Below, piece after piece: positions 19,626 through 31,599 of a stretch of DNA of 64,000 nucleotides. A program made the position numbers and the translations under genes. The stretch is from Clitoria ternatea (lineage: Eukaryota; Streptophyta; Magnoliopsida; Fabales; Fabaceae): assembly GCA_037962975.1 (NCBI GenBank), contig CM075673.1, positions 162,956,667 to 163,020,666 on the forward strand. Direction: 5' to 3'. The notes beneath the pieces are model-generated. The model did no database searches, was not told the DNA's origin, and worked only from the letters and a program-made list of their open reading frames with translations. Position 1 is the first letter of the stretch; every line of letters starts with the position of its first letter.

Positions 19626-20354
19626 TGATCCAGTCTCAATACCGATATCCGATCTGCAAGACATATTTTAACGTCTTTGTCAAGACATCTACGTGTAACC
19701 GGTGTCATCGGTATACATCCGGACTGTAATTCCGTATCAGGCGTTCTCCCTATACCGGTTGTTCAGGATAACACCATGACACCGGACAACACACATGTCA
19801 CTTCGCTAAAGACAAGGATTATTGCTACAGGGATCGATCAATAATTCCCTGCACTACGAGCCAAATTCTGCTCACGGGGATGGTCAACTTGTTCCCTAAT
19901 CCTAGTCTATATTCTCCATGCTCAATATAAAATAGTCACTTGACCCAATCATGCTGGTAAGTGCGCAATAAAATAATGCTAATGGGAGTTAGTGGTTCCC
20001 CACTAACGAGTCATCGTAAAACGAGCCAATCAGGTATATGAACTCATTTCATTAATGAAGTGGGGGATCTTCAACTGAATTTTACGAACGATTACTCTCT
20101 GAAATACATTCCTTACTTGGAATATCATCACTGACTTGAGCGTCGGAGAATCTTTGCAGGTGACACCACCATTCGCCCACTTCAACGCGTTAGGTCGGTG
20201 TGAAGGATCTCCAGGACGCCCAATCCGCTCTCCTCATTCAAGGACAACGGATATTACACCGGATACTCATACATCCGGTCTTCTGCACAGTATTTGCATA
20301 CTATTTGTGATTGACTTGAGTCCGGATCTCTAGACCCCGGTTCAGGACAGATCA
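19626..20354 (+). repeat. 3' LTR of element 2 (729 bp)
   Basis: Copy of 13886-14614 with about 12 substitutions by eye. The polypurine stretch CAAGCTAGGGGACATA precedes it. The following bases, GGTCA, do not match the 5' flank GTTTA. Confidence 0.93.
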
Positions 20355-21825
20355 GGTCATAATGGTCCAAATCCTTGCATAGGTATAGTCCAGTCCATAT
20401 AGGTCATAATGGTCCAAGTCCTTGCATAGGTATGTTAGAGTTAGTTAAACCGGATATTTAATTTAAAATTTATTAAAAATGTTAAGTTAAAAAGTTAATA
20501 TTTTAAAATAATAATATTATTAAATTTAAAAGGAGTAAGGGACTCCTCCCATTATTCTTATGTCTTTTCATATTATACTCTTATCTCACTCCCCCTTACC
20601 TTGAATTGTTACCCAAAATGGATTGGCTTTGCGCCTCCGATTTCTAGAAATATTAATACCAATCTTATTTCAGTATAAGCATAAGACGAAGATTAAGATT
20701 AATACTTAAAATAGAAATGGTAAATTTTGAATAGTGAATAGTGAATAGTGAATAGTAAATCGTAAATAGTAATAGTAAATAGTAAAACGTGAATAGTAAC
20801 AGTAAATAGTAAAACGTGAATAGTAACAGTAAATAGTAAATCGTGAATAGTAACGGTAAATAGTAAATCGTGAATAGTAACGGTAAATAGTAACAGTAAA
20901 TAGTAATTTACTATTTGAATAGTAATTTACTATTGAAATAGTAATTTACTGTTGAAATAGTATTTTACTATGCAGAATAGTAACTTAAAATAATATTATT
21001 TCTAGTATAATAACAGATTTCTAAAAACGATATGAAAATAACCCAAAAATATAAAAGAGAAGTATTCTTACCTTAGGATTTTGGCAGAACCTTCTCTCCA
21101 AAAACTTTTCTTCTCTCTCTCACTTCTACCACTATCTTACTAGCACTACTATATTAAGAAAACTTAATCTGAAATTGTGAATTCTAAAGAAGAAATCCTT
21201 CGGTATTTATAGGAAAAAAATTTACTATGCATTCCATTATTTTAATATAAAAGTACTATACATTTTTGAATTTTTTATTCCAGGTTACTGTGCACCTTTT
21301 GAAAATTTCATACATGCACAGTGTTTTGCATAGTAATTTTCGGCAAAATTATTAAGTCAAATAGTAACCCTTCACTCGGTATATTTTAAATATTCAAAAT
21401 GAGTCCTTTTTGAAATTTAGCGATATTATATCAGTCCTCACTAATTTTATAATAAGTAATATAAAGCTGGAATTTTAAAAATCTAAAATTTTCTGTTAAT
21501 AAAAATTTATTGATACGTTTCCAATTTTTTAACGATTGGAAAAAATCAAGATTTTTCTCAAACCGATAATTTTTAGATAAGTCTACTTGAAATGGATTTT
21601 AGAAAATTTTCTTATAATTTCAATTCACTTTCTTGTAAATATTTTTAATTTAAGTCACTTATATGAATTTAAAATTATTTAAAAAATATTATTTTATTAA
21701 AAAAAATTCCAAAATTCCAAAAAATTCTAAAAAATCATAAATAATACGTAAATTAAAAAGTTCTAAAGAACCATAATTTAATTCTTTCAAAATTTTAATA
21801 TAAAAATAAAAATAGGGGTGTTACA
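20355..21825. repeat. Right piece of LTR-X, with a 45-bp duplication and an AATAGTAA minisatellite
   Basis: Two copies of AGGTCATAATGGTCCAA-containing sequence lie at 20354-20398 and 20399-20433. At 20728-20995 a degenerate minisatellite built from GAATAGTAAATAGTAA-like words ends in inverted versions (TAGTAATTTACTA). The rest is AT-rich and non-coding, up to the LTR end GGGGTGTTACA. Confidence 0.55.
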
Positions 21826-21830
21826 CCTGC

Positions 21831-22700
21831 AGCCTCTTCTGATGAGTCAACAACGAGCTGCTTTACCATCAACTCACTGATGTGAATCCAATCACCAACA
21901 ATGGTGACTGCAGGAATGGGGGGTTGTAAAGTAGAGGTAACTGGTGTGTCCACCAAATCATCGATGCCATGACCTTGACCACCAAAACTATGACCATTAT
22001 AGGCTGGACCCCGAGCACAGCTAAATATCCAACCATGTCCAGTCATTTGTTGATACAATCAATTGAAAACAGTAAATATTTAAACATATACAACCACTTA
22101 CATGTAATGAATTTTAATAATTTAAACACACTCTGTCAGTTTTAGTTTCAAAGTCACCCTCAATGTTACTCTCGCTCTTTATTTCATTTTTGGTTTGGTC
22201 TTCATTTTCAGAATTGCCTCGTATTGGCTGTGTTTGTGGTAGGAAGACTCTATCATTTTGTTAACTCCCGGTTTACACTAATGTATCATTGTAAGTCACT
22301 GGATCAATATGCATCATAGCATGAAAGTCATGAAGTTCAATTGGAGCAAGCTAATAAGTATCCTCAACCTCATCGTTTACATTGTCAATAATTTGACTAT
22401 GTGCCTTGGGTTTGATAATTGTATACTAGTGTCAATGTCCCTTTGAGAAGTTTAAGCAATACACTTGTTTTGCTTGTTGGGCATAAATGAAAGGATCATA
22501 CATTTTGTAGCGTTGGATTTGCTTGACCCCAACTAACCCATATTTGTTGTCGATCTTTGTTTCTTGATCAATGGTGTTGTCAAACTAATCACACTTGAAT
22601 AGAACAATTTTCTTGGTCAGTTATCCAGTTTACTCAACTTCAATAATATTCTTAAACATATCGTAAAAGCCCTCCTTTAACCAACTTGTCATGCCTTTAA
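21831..22700 (-). pseudogene. Decayed CACTA coding sequence with a DUF4216-like segment
   Basis: The minus strand reads, with stops, FKCDxFDNTIDQETKI, then KYGLVGVKQIQRYKMYDPFI, then YAQQAKQVYCLNF. This matches the layout of the DUF4216 domain found next to the transposase in plant CACTA proteins (recognised from memory of the family, not searched). It then continues through ELHDFHAMMHIDP to an open stretch MTGHGWIFSCARGPAYNGHS ... SSEEAAG that runs into the LTR-X insertion. Several stops show it is dead. Confidence 0.6.
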
Positions 22701-23619
22701 CACATAACCCGTAGTTATTCGTTCCATCCCTTTACTCTAATCGACAATGTTAAACTTGTAGTCTTTTACAAAGTAAATCAATCATGCATGTTTCTAGTTA
22801 ACATATATTATCTTAACTTGAAACATAAATATTAATAATAAATTAATTAAACAATTTCACTTTAGAACTTGTAAAATAGAGTTTATATTAACACACAATT
22901 ACAGAACCAAGTAAAATAGTTTATTAAGTTGTTTAGTGCTAAACTACCAACAATATTATTGACACAAAAGATATAAAGAGTTATCTTTTTGGTTGGAGTT
23001 CATAAAGCATAAAGTAACCCTAAGAGAGAACCAGGGATGAAGAAGGTTGCCCCTATCATGGAGATAAAGAAAAATAAATAAAGTGTGTGAGAATAAAGTG
23101 ACATATTTCATTCTTAGGAAAAAACAAACATAAAAAACTAGAGAAAATGATGAGAGGAATAAAGGGGGCCTTACAGTTGTGGTGAGGGTTTATAATGGTA
23201 GTGGTGGTCGTTAGAAGGGGAAACTCAAAAGTCACGATGAAGAAAAAAAGATTTATATTGGTGGTGATGGTGATCGTTGGAGGGTTATGACAGTGAAGTT
23301 ATAAAGAGATAGCCGAGGGTGGTTGTTCAGTGATGGTGGGTTAGGGTGATGTTTGAGGGTGGTGGTTTTGTGAGGTGATGGTCGCGATTGTGGTGGCTTT
23401 GGGAGAGGTGATGAAGGAGATATGATGGTTTGGTAGTGGGGGTTCTTTGAGGTGGTCGTCAGTGGTCCGGTGAAGTGGCCGTTGGTGGTGGTTTTGCATT
23501 GGTGTGGGTAGTGTTGGGGTTACTGGAGGAAGGAGTGGAGAAGAAGAAGGTTAAGACTTGAAAAAGGGAGGAAAGTGAGAAGAGAATAGAAAAATGATAG
23601 GGGAAGGGGGATGCCCTCG
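22701..23619. other. Non-coding CACTA interior with a G-rich strand-biased stretch
   Basis: About 23160-23560 is markedly G-rich and C-poor on the plus strand, with many GGTGGT/GTGGTGG words. The rest is AT-rich. I see no intact reading frame. Confidence 0.4.
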
Positions 23620-25200
23620 ATTAAGTTGTCTGGTTTAGCGACGACCCCTAAATACATCTATAACTAATGAATTTAAGTTTAAAGTTATCCACATGTATAC
23701 TCCTAGTGACGTATCAACACAACCGTCGCTAAACGAGCATACAATAGCGACGCCATTGGCCGCAGTGTCATTTAGACTTCAACAAATACTAGTAGCAACC
23801 ACTAGGGTGACAATAACGGTGACAATAACCGGGAAACCTTTTGCGATGCCCGTTGAGTGATTAATTTCACTTTATATTTTTTTAAAAGCCCACTTAAACT
23901 AGCAACGTTTCCGCCATGACCGTTGTTAAGGGTTTTCTTTTTATTAAAAAATAAGTTTAGAAATATGTGAATACAATAGCGACGCCAACGACGACGACGT
24001 TAATCCCATTATGTAATGACAATTACTTATCCTGTCTCTATAAGTTTTTCTTTTGCTAAAACTTATATTTTAAAAAAACATGAATCACGTAGTGACGTTC
24101 ACGTAGGTGACATTAATCCTATTACATAGCGATGGCTAATAGGCCCGTCGCTACAAGCTTTTCTTTTATTAAAAAACTAATTTTAAAAAATACATAAATA
24201 TAGTAGTGACGTCTTCGGTGATGGCGTTAGTCTTATTACGTAGCAACGGTTAGTAGGCCTGTCGTTACAAGTTTTTCTTTTATTAAAAATAATTTTAAAA
24301 AAATACATGAATCTAGTAACGATATCCATGTTGACGATGTTAGTCCCATTGCATAGTGATGAATGGTAGGCCTGTCACTACAAGTATTTTTATTAAAAAT
24401 TAATTTCTAAAATACATGAATAAAGTAGTGATGATCCAGGGTGGTGACCATGACACAGACCGGGGTCCAAGAGCACCATACCATGTCATTGAAAAGGCTG
24501 ACAAGTCTATAACCGAAGTCTGAAACTGATTGGATGATTACGGACCCTCTAACCCCGACTCATAGCTGACAACCAGACAAATGAGTCAGAGGAGGTATGG
24601 GCAACCTGACCCTGCAGACACTATAGCAACAGTAAGTTAGGAATATGGTCAAATCACTTCCTAAACTAACGCAAACTTTATAAATACAACTCATTTATTA
24701 CTTAAGAGAGATATGATCTAATCCTAGGAAGTTACCTCTGTAATACCCTATCTGTCTTGATTAATATACTGACTTAGGCATCGGAGAATCTTTTGTAGGT
24801 CCGGTGTGGTTTGTTGGATTTCAGCTCGACTAGAAACATCAATTCCATCCTGAACTTGAAGAACTTCGGATTCCCACTGGACCTAGGTGTAAAATACCAT
24901 ACTCCACTAAGGCGGTGTAAAACTGAGAGTTTGAGAGATAACTACGATCAAGGTTCATAACTGTTAACCCCGGTCAAGACATTAAACTCTTGACCCCGGT
25001 TCTAGAACAGAACAAGTGACATCTGCGGCAATGACATTAAACGGATTACATAGCGATTACTAGTAGGCTCGTCTCTACAAGATTTTTTTTGTTAAAGATT
25101 AAGTTTAAAAAAGACATGATTATGTTAGCACGTCTATAGCGATGAGGTAGTAATAAATTTTAGCGAGGGACGTAGATCTTGTCGTTGATGTTCATCGCAG
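23620..25200. repeat. CACTA subterminal repeats
   Basis: About five diverged copies of a ~115-bp unit: TAGTGACG..., then CATTAATCC/TTAGTCC, then TACATAGCGATGG, then GGCCCGTCGCTACAAG, then TTTTCTTTTATTAAAAA. The last unit is split by the solo LTR at 24432-25014. Confidence 0.6.
24432..25014 (+). mobile_element. Solo LTR of the Tat-like family (583 bp)
   Basis: Starts TGATCCAGGG and ends TTCTAGAACAGAACA, with target duplication AGTGA at 24427-24431 and 25015-25019. It contains GACTTAGGCATCGGAGAATC from 24771, a diverged form of the LTR box of elements 1 and 2. There is no internal region, consistent with LTR-LTR recombination. Confidence 0.8.
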
Positions 25201-25343
25201 ACGACCTTAAGAGACAGTTTTATGGTTGTTAACCTTATTGTGTTGTTGTGTGCATCGACCATGTTTCAATGGTTAAATTGTTGTACCTAAAACAATGTTT
25301 TCTAGTATTGAAACTGTAACTAATCCCTATTTTTCAAGTAGTG

Positions 25344-26881
25344 CCTTATGAAACTAAATATGATTAGATAGGAGAAAACATACCAACAACAATGCAATTC
25401 ATTTCAACCATCAAGATCACAATGTTCTTTGGGTCTTGATTTTATAAAACTTGTTAATAATTTCATTAAAGCTCCTTTTGAAATGTTTTCTCTTTCATAT
25501 TTTGACAAGCATATATGCAAGTTGATCATATGATGAAATTGGAAGCAAGTGAATTAATATTCAATCATTCAATTCTATTTGATCCAAGATAGGTAACTCT
25601 CACATAAATTTGCTAATATAGGAATCCTCTTGAATATTTGAATTGGACATTTCCTAAAGGCAATTTTTTGATCTACAAGTCTTCATTCATCATCATCCTC
25701 AAAGTGTAAGTGTTGGCTGAATGTATATGTAGGTGGAATAAGGTGGAAAATCCTAAGAAAATGCTAGAAGAAGAAATAACAAAAATGGAGGAGAGAAATG
25801 AGGTTAGGCGCCACTTTCTACTAGGGAAATAAGCCTAGGTGTGTGATCATTACAACAGAGGTGCTCCATTGATAACGTCATGCTAGGGCTCTCACAAAGT
25901 TCTTAAGAGAATGGAAAGTTTATCTCACCAAAAATAATCTTGCATTCGTAAATGACTAAAAGGTGACTTAGGAAAAGAAACTCCATCTAATTTATAAATT
26001 CCTATCCGGACTTAACTTAAGAGTAATCAAACTAACTAAACTCCTAGCATGGGTATAAAATTGGTCCAATGTATGGTCCATAAGTTTTTAAGGCCCAAAA
26101 GTATCCAAACACAAAAATAAAAGTTATGCAAAACCCAAAATCTTAAAGCTCACATTAGATCCAACTAAACATACAATGAAAAATAATTTTTAAGTTTAAG
26201 GATGACTCTTAATTCCTAATAAGAAAATCCTAAGTTAAGTGGATCTTCATCATTTGTTTCCCAGCTTGCAGGGGTATCAAAGAATATAAATAAAGATAAA
26301 AGACTTTTATAAAAAGCCAACTCAGTAGTTTGTTATTGATTTTTTTTTACCTTTTTTTTAATGATTCCTCTTTGTTGTTCACTAATTCTTTTTTGTAACT
26401 ATATTGTCTTTTGAGATTCGTAGAGTTTCTTTTGATATAATTTATCATTTATATTTAAGGTAATGTTTAATTGTGTACAACAATGGATCCTTTATTTGTT
26501 TTTCTTAGAGACAGTACTTTCTCCATATTAATGTTTATTTTCTCTACTATCTTTATTCTTTCTTTCCATTACTAATAGTTCTTGATGCAAAATAACCTAA
26601 GTGTGTTTTTCTTATCTCAAGCAAGTTATTTTTATGCACACAACAATATACAAATCCCTTTTACATAACTAAATTAAAGGTTCTAAGTATCCACCACCGA
26701 AACTTTGTTTATATACGACTCAAATCTATTTACTAAATAACTGTGAAAGTGGAAAGTCATGCATAACTATAAGAGTGAGCATTAAAATGTGTTGCATGTT
26801 GCATGATGTAATTACACAGTGATGTTCCATATCCCATTCATATATACATACACCAAAAGGATAAATTCAACAGAGTATATG
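25344..26881. other. Intergenic DNA downstream of the first P450 gene
   Basis: No convincing gene. 25344-26250 has a slightly higher GC content and may be an old repeat fragment, but I could not name a family. The part next to the P450 stop is its probable 3' region. Confidence 0.4.
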
Positions 26882-29171
26882 TTACTGATATAATTGATCA
26901 CGTGGGGTCAAAAGAATTTGTAATGGGGTTAACTTGGGTAAGGTAATGCCCAAACCCTCTTTCAAATCCACAGGTTCATCCATTGGCTCATGAAAATCAA
27001 ATGCTTGAAGAAAACGAGCAATAGTCATGAGACTCACTTGTGTGGCAAAGGTAGATCCAGGGCAAGCTCTTCTTCCTGATCCAAATGGTAGGTACTCAAA
27101 ATGGTGAGCTTCATGGATTTCTCCATTCTCATTGATAAACCTCTGAGGAGAAAACTTGTGGGGCTCTGACCAAAGAGTAGGATCTCTATGTAGTTTCCAG
27201 ACATTGGCAAAGACACGAGTCCCTTTGGGTACATAATACCCTTGAATATAGCAATCTTCTCTTGCCTCATGGGGCACTAATAAAGGCCCTGGTGGGTACA
27301 ACCTCAAAGTTTCCTTCACAATTGCTTGCAAGTATACAAGATTTTTGATGTCACTTGCTTCCACCGTTCTTCTGTCCCTACCCACGTGTTGGTCAATCTC
27401 ATCTTGTGCACGCTTCAAAGCACTTGGATTCTTCGTCAACATGGCTAGTATCCATGTCATTGTTGTGGACGATGTATCAGACCCCGCTAATATAAGATTC
27501 TACGTATAAACACGCTGACATGTTAAATAATAATAATAAATAAGAATCAACATTTTTAAATTTTCATTTCTAATGATTTTTTTAATCATTTTTTCAATTC
27601 AACAATGGCTAAATAAAAGTTCAATTTCAAGTTATTTATCATTTCTAAAACTAGTTTTATGAAAATTCCTGCAGGGGATCAATCTCACATAATTTTGAAG
27701 ATACAAAGTAATAATTAAATATATTTTTTTACGCATTGCAAGTATCTTCCTTAGTTTATTCAGTTGTAAAAATAATTTTTTATGTGTATTTATTAGTGAA
27801 CTTCAAACAATTCTGAAGTCTAATTATCATGTTTGGCTTTGTGAACGCCCTGCAAAAAAACAAAAGGTTTAGTGACTTACACACATGGAATCTATTTATA
27901 TTTTGTGAATTTTGTTCGCTACAGAATTTTACTCTTGCTATTAGATATTAAATATAATTGGTTTTATATGTCAGTCTAGGTTCAAATTCAATCTATTTTA
28001 TCATATGTGAAAACTTAATTAATTCTACTCTTTATACATAAAAATAGACAAATTTTAAAAGTAAGCATAAAGCAAAATGGTTACCATGACATTTGCTTTG
28101 ATGATGGTATCTCGGGTATGACCAGAGACATGATCATGATCTTCAATAACAGAGAGCATGACATCAATGAAATCATGTTTCTCCCATGACTTGTTCAGAG
28201 GACCACCACTCTTCTTATGCTCTTCAACCCAGCTTCCCACAAGGGTGTCCAAATCTTTTGCAATTCTTTTCATGGATTTCAGCACTTGGCCATGTATACC
28301 AAACCATCCAAGAAGTGGAATCAAATCCGAGGGAACAAACTCCCCTGCAACATGCATGAACTCTTTTATAAGTTTCACTATACCACCATGTGCTTTCACA
28401 TCATCTGCATCTTGAAGGTAGCTGAAATACCTGCTTAATTACAAACATGAAGTGACCAAAATTGAGAAAATTTAGTAACCAACTATATATAATCTTTACC
28501 AACATGACATTTATATACAAGAGAGAAATAACTAATACTTTTAACAAATCTAACTATCTCCAATATTGTTACCTCTTCCCTGCAATCATCTTGGTGATCA
28601 TATTGAAGGTTAAGCGTTCCAACCATTCACTAATTGTGACCTTAACACTTCTATTGTCTCCAAGATACATCTGAAGGTCCTTAATCAAGGTATCAATTTC
28701 AGATTCATAAACATGCCTCAAAAATTCAAGGCGACGAGCAGAGAGTAGTTCAAGCATAGTTAGCTTTCTGATTTTGATCCAATAAGCTCCATAAGGGGCA
28801 AATCCAAATCCAGCATAGTTATAACCAAAGTAAACACCATGGCTTGACTTTGGCCTTGAGGCCAAGACTTTGTCATTAGTGGTGAAACACTCTTTTATTG
28901 CCTCTTGGTTGGAAATCACAAGGGCAGGGTATGCTCCTAATCGGATTTGGAATATGGGGCCATATTTGTCAGCCAAAGTAGCAAAGGTCCTTGCAAGGGG
29001 TGTTTGGCCCCCTAGCAAGTGGAGGTGACCTATCAAAGGTAAGGCACATGAGGGTTCTGGTGGGTTTAGGCCTTTGATTTTGTGACTAGATTTCTGAATC
29101 TTCCATATGTTGTAAAGAAGCACCAGAGCAATAGAAATCACTATGATTGTTGGTTGTGAAAAGAATTCCAT
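26882..29171 (-). CDS. CYP82-type cytochrome P450, three exons, 520 residues
   Basis: Exons 29171-28573, 28430-28085 and 27499-26882. The introns (142 and 585 bp) have GT-AG borders, and phases match at both junctions. The protein is a microsomal haem monooxygenase using electrons from NADPH-P450 reductase. It has an N-terminal membrane anchor (IIVISIALVLLYNIW), the hinge PPEPSCALPLIGHLHLL, a C-helix WIKIR, an I-helix AGSDTSST (residues 320-327) with the normal acid-alcohol pair, ETLR (378-381), FSPQRF, and the haem loop PFGSGRRACPG with cysteine 461. Length and all motifs are normal, so it looks functional. CYP82 assignment rests on overall resemblance; legume CYP82 enzymes act in specialised metabolism, and the substrate is unknown. 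Intron 1, after AGKR, is absent from the neighbouring gene. Confidence 0.88.
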
Positions 29172-29976
29172 GGTATTGGCTTCAACAAGCTAGTGAGAGA
29201 TTGAAGTGGAGTAGAAAACTACAAATAGTGGATTATTACAATCAATACATGTGAATTAATCTTTTTAAAATCAGACCAACATTAATTTAAATGAATTGTG
29301 ATCAGATCAATAATTAAACTATAGTTGTATCAGTTGTTTATAGAATTATAAAATTAACTCAGATTAATTATATGATCAGCTTATAATTCAACTTATTAAA
29401 TTACCTGTTTAAGTTTAATATTAATAACAATAATTCTAACATGACAAGGAGAAAAGGAGAAGAAATAAACAACAAAAGCATCATTTTCAGCTTTAAGCGT
29501 AGACTTGTCTTGGATTTGACTATTGAAACCAATGGGAGTGATTGCTTTTCAGAAATGGGTGGAGAAAATTGGCTATATCTTAATGACTTTGGACCTCTTT
29601 TGCTTATTTATTATCAAACAAACAACGTTCAACAATCATCGAGTAATATGAATTCATTGATAACAATAGAAACATCTTTATAAGATGTATTAAATTGGAA
29701 AAAGAACGAAGCTACCTTATCCTATACTTATGAATGTCATGTGTTTTTTACCTATAACTAAATTCCTATCTATAATGCATGAATATGTTTATTTTTAGAT
29801 GCAATGAGAAAATGTAAGAAAGAACGAAAGACAAAAAAAAGACATTTTGCTAGTTCACCGATTAACGGAAGTATTTCATTTTTATCAAACCGTTTTTCTC
29901 TCTGTTTTATGTTTCTTTTTTCCTTTTGGTTTTTGCTATTCTACCTTCATATTTTAAACGTTGTCTGATTTGGACA
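29172..29976. other. Upstream region of the first P450 gene
   Basis: AT-rich, non-coding. I see no strong TATA box in the first 100 bp upstream of the ATG. Confidence 0.4.
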
Positions 29977-30540
29977 TGATATTGGTCCAGACTCTTAGAT
30001 ACGACATTGGTTTTAAACCAAGTATACCTGGTATATATTACCATCAATAAACCAATATGAAGACGACATGTGAAGAAGCTGCTATAAAACCTCCCTTACT
30101 AGGATATCATGAAATGAGTATTAAGTGAAGGATACAGGATAAGCTAAAGATATACTAGTTCTAAAACCAGTGGATGGTGTCAAAAATGTTTATACATATG
30201 TCAGTTTTTCAATACTTTATAGAAATGAGACTGATACAGGTTATATAAAACTCAACCACCACCCAACTTTATAAATAACATACATTTACTACTCATTAAA
30301 GTACGTTCATTATTCTATCACTTAAGCTCCAGTGATACTGACTTGAGTGTTGAAGTGTCTTTATAGGTGATACCCTATTTCGCCCATTGATCCTCACTGG
30401 ACTTAGAGAGAATACTAGATCTTTACTGAACCAATGTAAGATATAGAAGGAGGTATAACTGATATGCATGTTGGAAGTTCTGTCCCCTTAACCAGACAAA
30501 TCATTAGCACACTTGGTGGGACCCGTTAAAGTTATTCCCA
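29977..30540 (+). mobile_element. Truncated Tat-like LTR plus primer-binding site
   Basis: The LTR begins near TGATATTGGTCC (29977, approximate), contains the box ACTTGAGTGTTGAAGTGTC from 30341, and ends CCAGACAAATCA at 30503. The next bases, TAGCACACTTGGTGGGAC (30505-30522), are a mutated copy of the primer-binding site of elements 1 and 2, followed by the same CGTTAAAGTTATTCCCACTT leader. The rest of the element is missing. It is clearly older than elements 1 and 2. Confidence 0.75.
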
Positions 30541-31599
30541 CTTCGACAATCATAAATTTTTTCTAGGACACGAATCAATGCCCAAGTACCTCGATGACCA
30601 TGTATAAGATTTGACGCGCCTAGAGCATGTTAGAAGGCTATCAAGTTTCTGATGTCATTGTTGGGGACTTGTGCCTAGATCTTAGGTAATTGGTGATTGC
30701 TTGTCATTTATTATTATTATTATTTTTGTTAATAGATGAAAATAAATTGTTTTAATTATGAGTTATTTAATTGATTCACTTAAAGCTTATTGCACTAAGT
30801 GTTTGCTACTAGCTTTTGTATGTGAAGGATAGTTTCTTCTGAAAGATAAGAAATCATTTAATGTTTAGAGGTTGTTAATTATATAATCTAACGGATTTTT
30901 TTGTCAGTGTGCAACGAGTAATTAGCATATGATAATTCTCCTTCCCCTATAATTCTCAAAGATTATATAAAATTGTTATATAACAAAAAAGAAAATCACA
31001 AATTTCACCATGAAACATAAATTTATGAAGAAGATTTCTTTTAAATTAAACACACTAACATCAATTTGTAATACATATGGATATAGATACATATTCATAA
31101 TCATACTTAACTAGTTGGATTTATTTAAATAAATTAAACTCGTCTTATTTAATAGTATATATTTGTTAAATATGTAAAAAGAAATGGATAAAACGTAAGC
31201 CATGGAGATAAAATTAATACTATTACATAATATCAAATGTTTTGACATTCAAATTCAAATGATGGAAATATTACCATTGATCTTATTCAAACTTGTCAAC
31301 TCAACTCACACTGGTTTGAACTTAATTGTACCTTCGGCCTCTCAATTAAATCCATTTGCATGAATTTATTCTGAACTTTTGAAGATGTATAATTTTAGTC
31401 TGTTCATCAATTTTCTATCAAATATTAACGAAAACTCCCCATATGTCACTCAAATATATAATGACATATCCTCAAATTTTCGTTAAAACTTTAATAGAAG
31501 ATTAACATATAGAGACTAAAATCATACAATTTTAAAAGTAGAAAAATAAAATCATAACTAAAAGGGTACAATTAAGCCTTTAGGTTTTACACACTTCAC
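30541..31599. other. Intergenic region between the P450 genes
   Basis: AT-rich with no gene seen. TTTATT at 31365-31370 reads AATAAA on the minus strand, about 230 bp beyond the stop of the upstream P450, and is a candidate polyadenylation signal. Confidence 0.4.

Larger units (their letters stand above)
13886..20354 (+). mobile_element. Element 2: gag-only, non-autonomous Tat-lineage element
   Basis: 6469 bp with two 729-bp LTRs that differ at about a dozen sites, mostly C/T or A/G changes. The primer-binding site and polypurine tract match element 1. After gag the sequence jumps to the counterpart of the last codons of element 1 pol (ACAGCTAGTCGGTAAGACGG), so protease, RT, both RNase H domains and integrase are missing. 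Most of the opposite-strand gene is also gone. What remains is gag (one stop), large hairpin arrays and a 3' stub of the opposite-strand gene. The flanks (GTTTA before, GGTCA after) do not form a target duplication. It would depend on an autonomous relative such as element 1. Confidence 0.9.
933..21825 (+). mobile_element. LTR-X: gypsy-type solo LTR split by two nested retrotransposons
   Basis: The left end reads TATAACACCCTC (a TG-to-TA change from TGTAACACCC) and the right end reads GGGGTGTTACA, the inverted ends typical of several plant gypsy LTRs. Both sides are flanked by CCTGC (928-932 and 21826-21830). After removing element 1 (with one copy of its target duplication) and element 2, three pieces remain: 933-1666, 13729-13885 and 20355-21825, about 2.36 kb in total. 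They contain no coding domains, so a solo LTR is the simplest reading. The last piece contains a minisatellite. Strand is given by LTR end orientation only and is arbitrary. Confidence 0.65.
21831..25343 (-). mobile_element. CACTA (En/Spm-like) DNA transposon remnant, right end intact
   Basis: The right terminus on the minus strand reads CACTACTTGAAAAATAGGG (25343 leftwards), very close to the CACTACAAGAAAA terminus of plant CACTA elements. Inside it (23620-25200) are about five diverged ~115-bp subterminal repeats containing AGCGACG/CGTCGCTAC words. Further in lie a decayed coding region (21831-22700) and its continuation beyond LTR-X (433-927). The transposase core expected between the coding remnant and the repeats is not recognisable. 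The other terminus is not in the window. Confidence 0.65.

Noticed and set aside
21145..21165. CACTACTATATTAAGAAAA as the left end of the CACTA element
   Set aside because: Weak match to the right terminus, no matching 3-bp flank, and it lies inside LTR-X.
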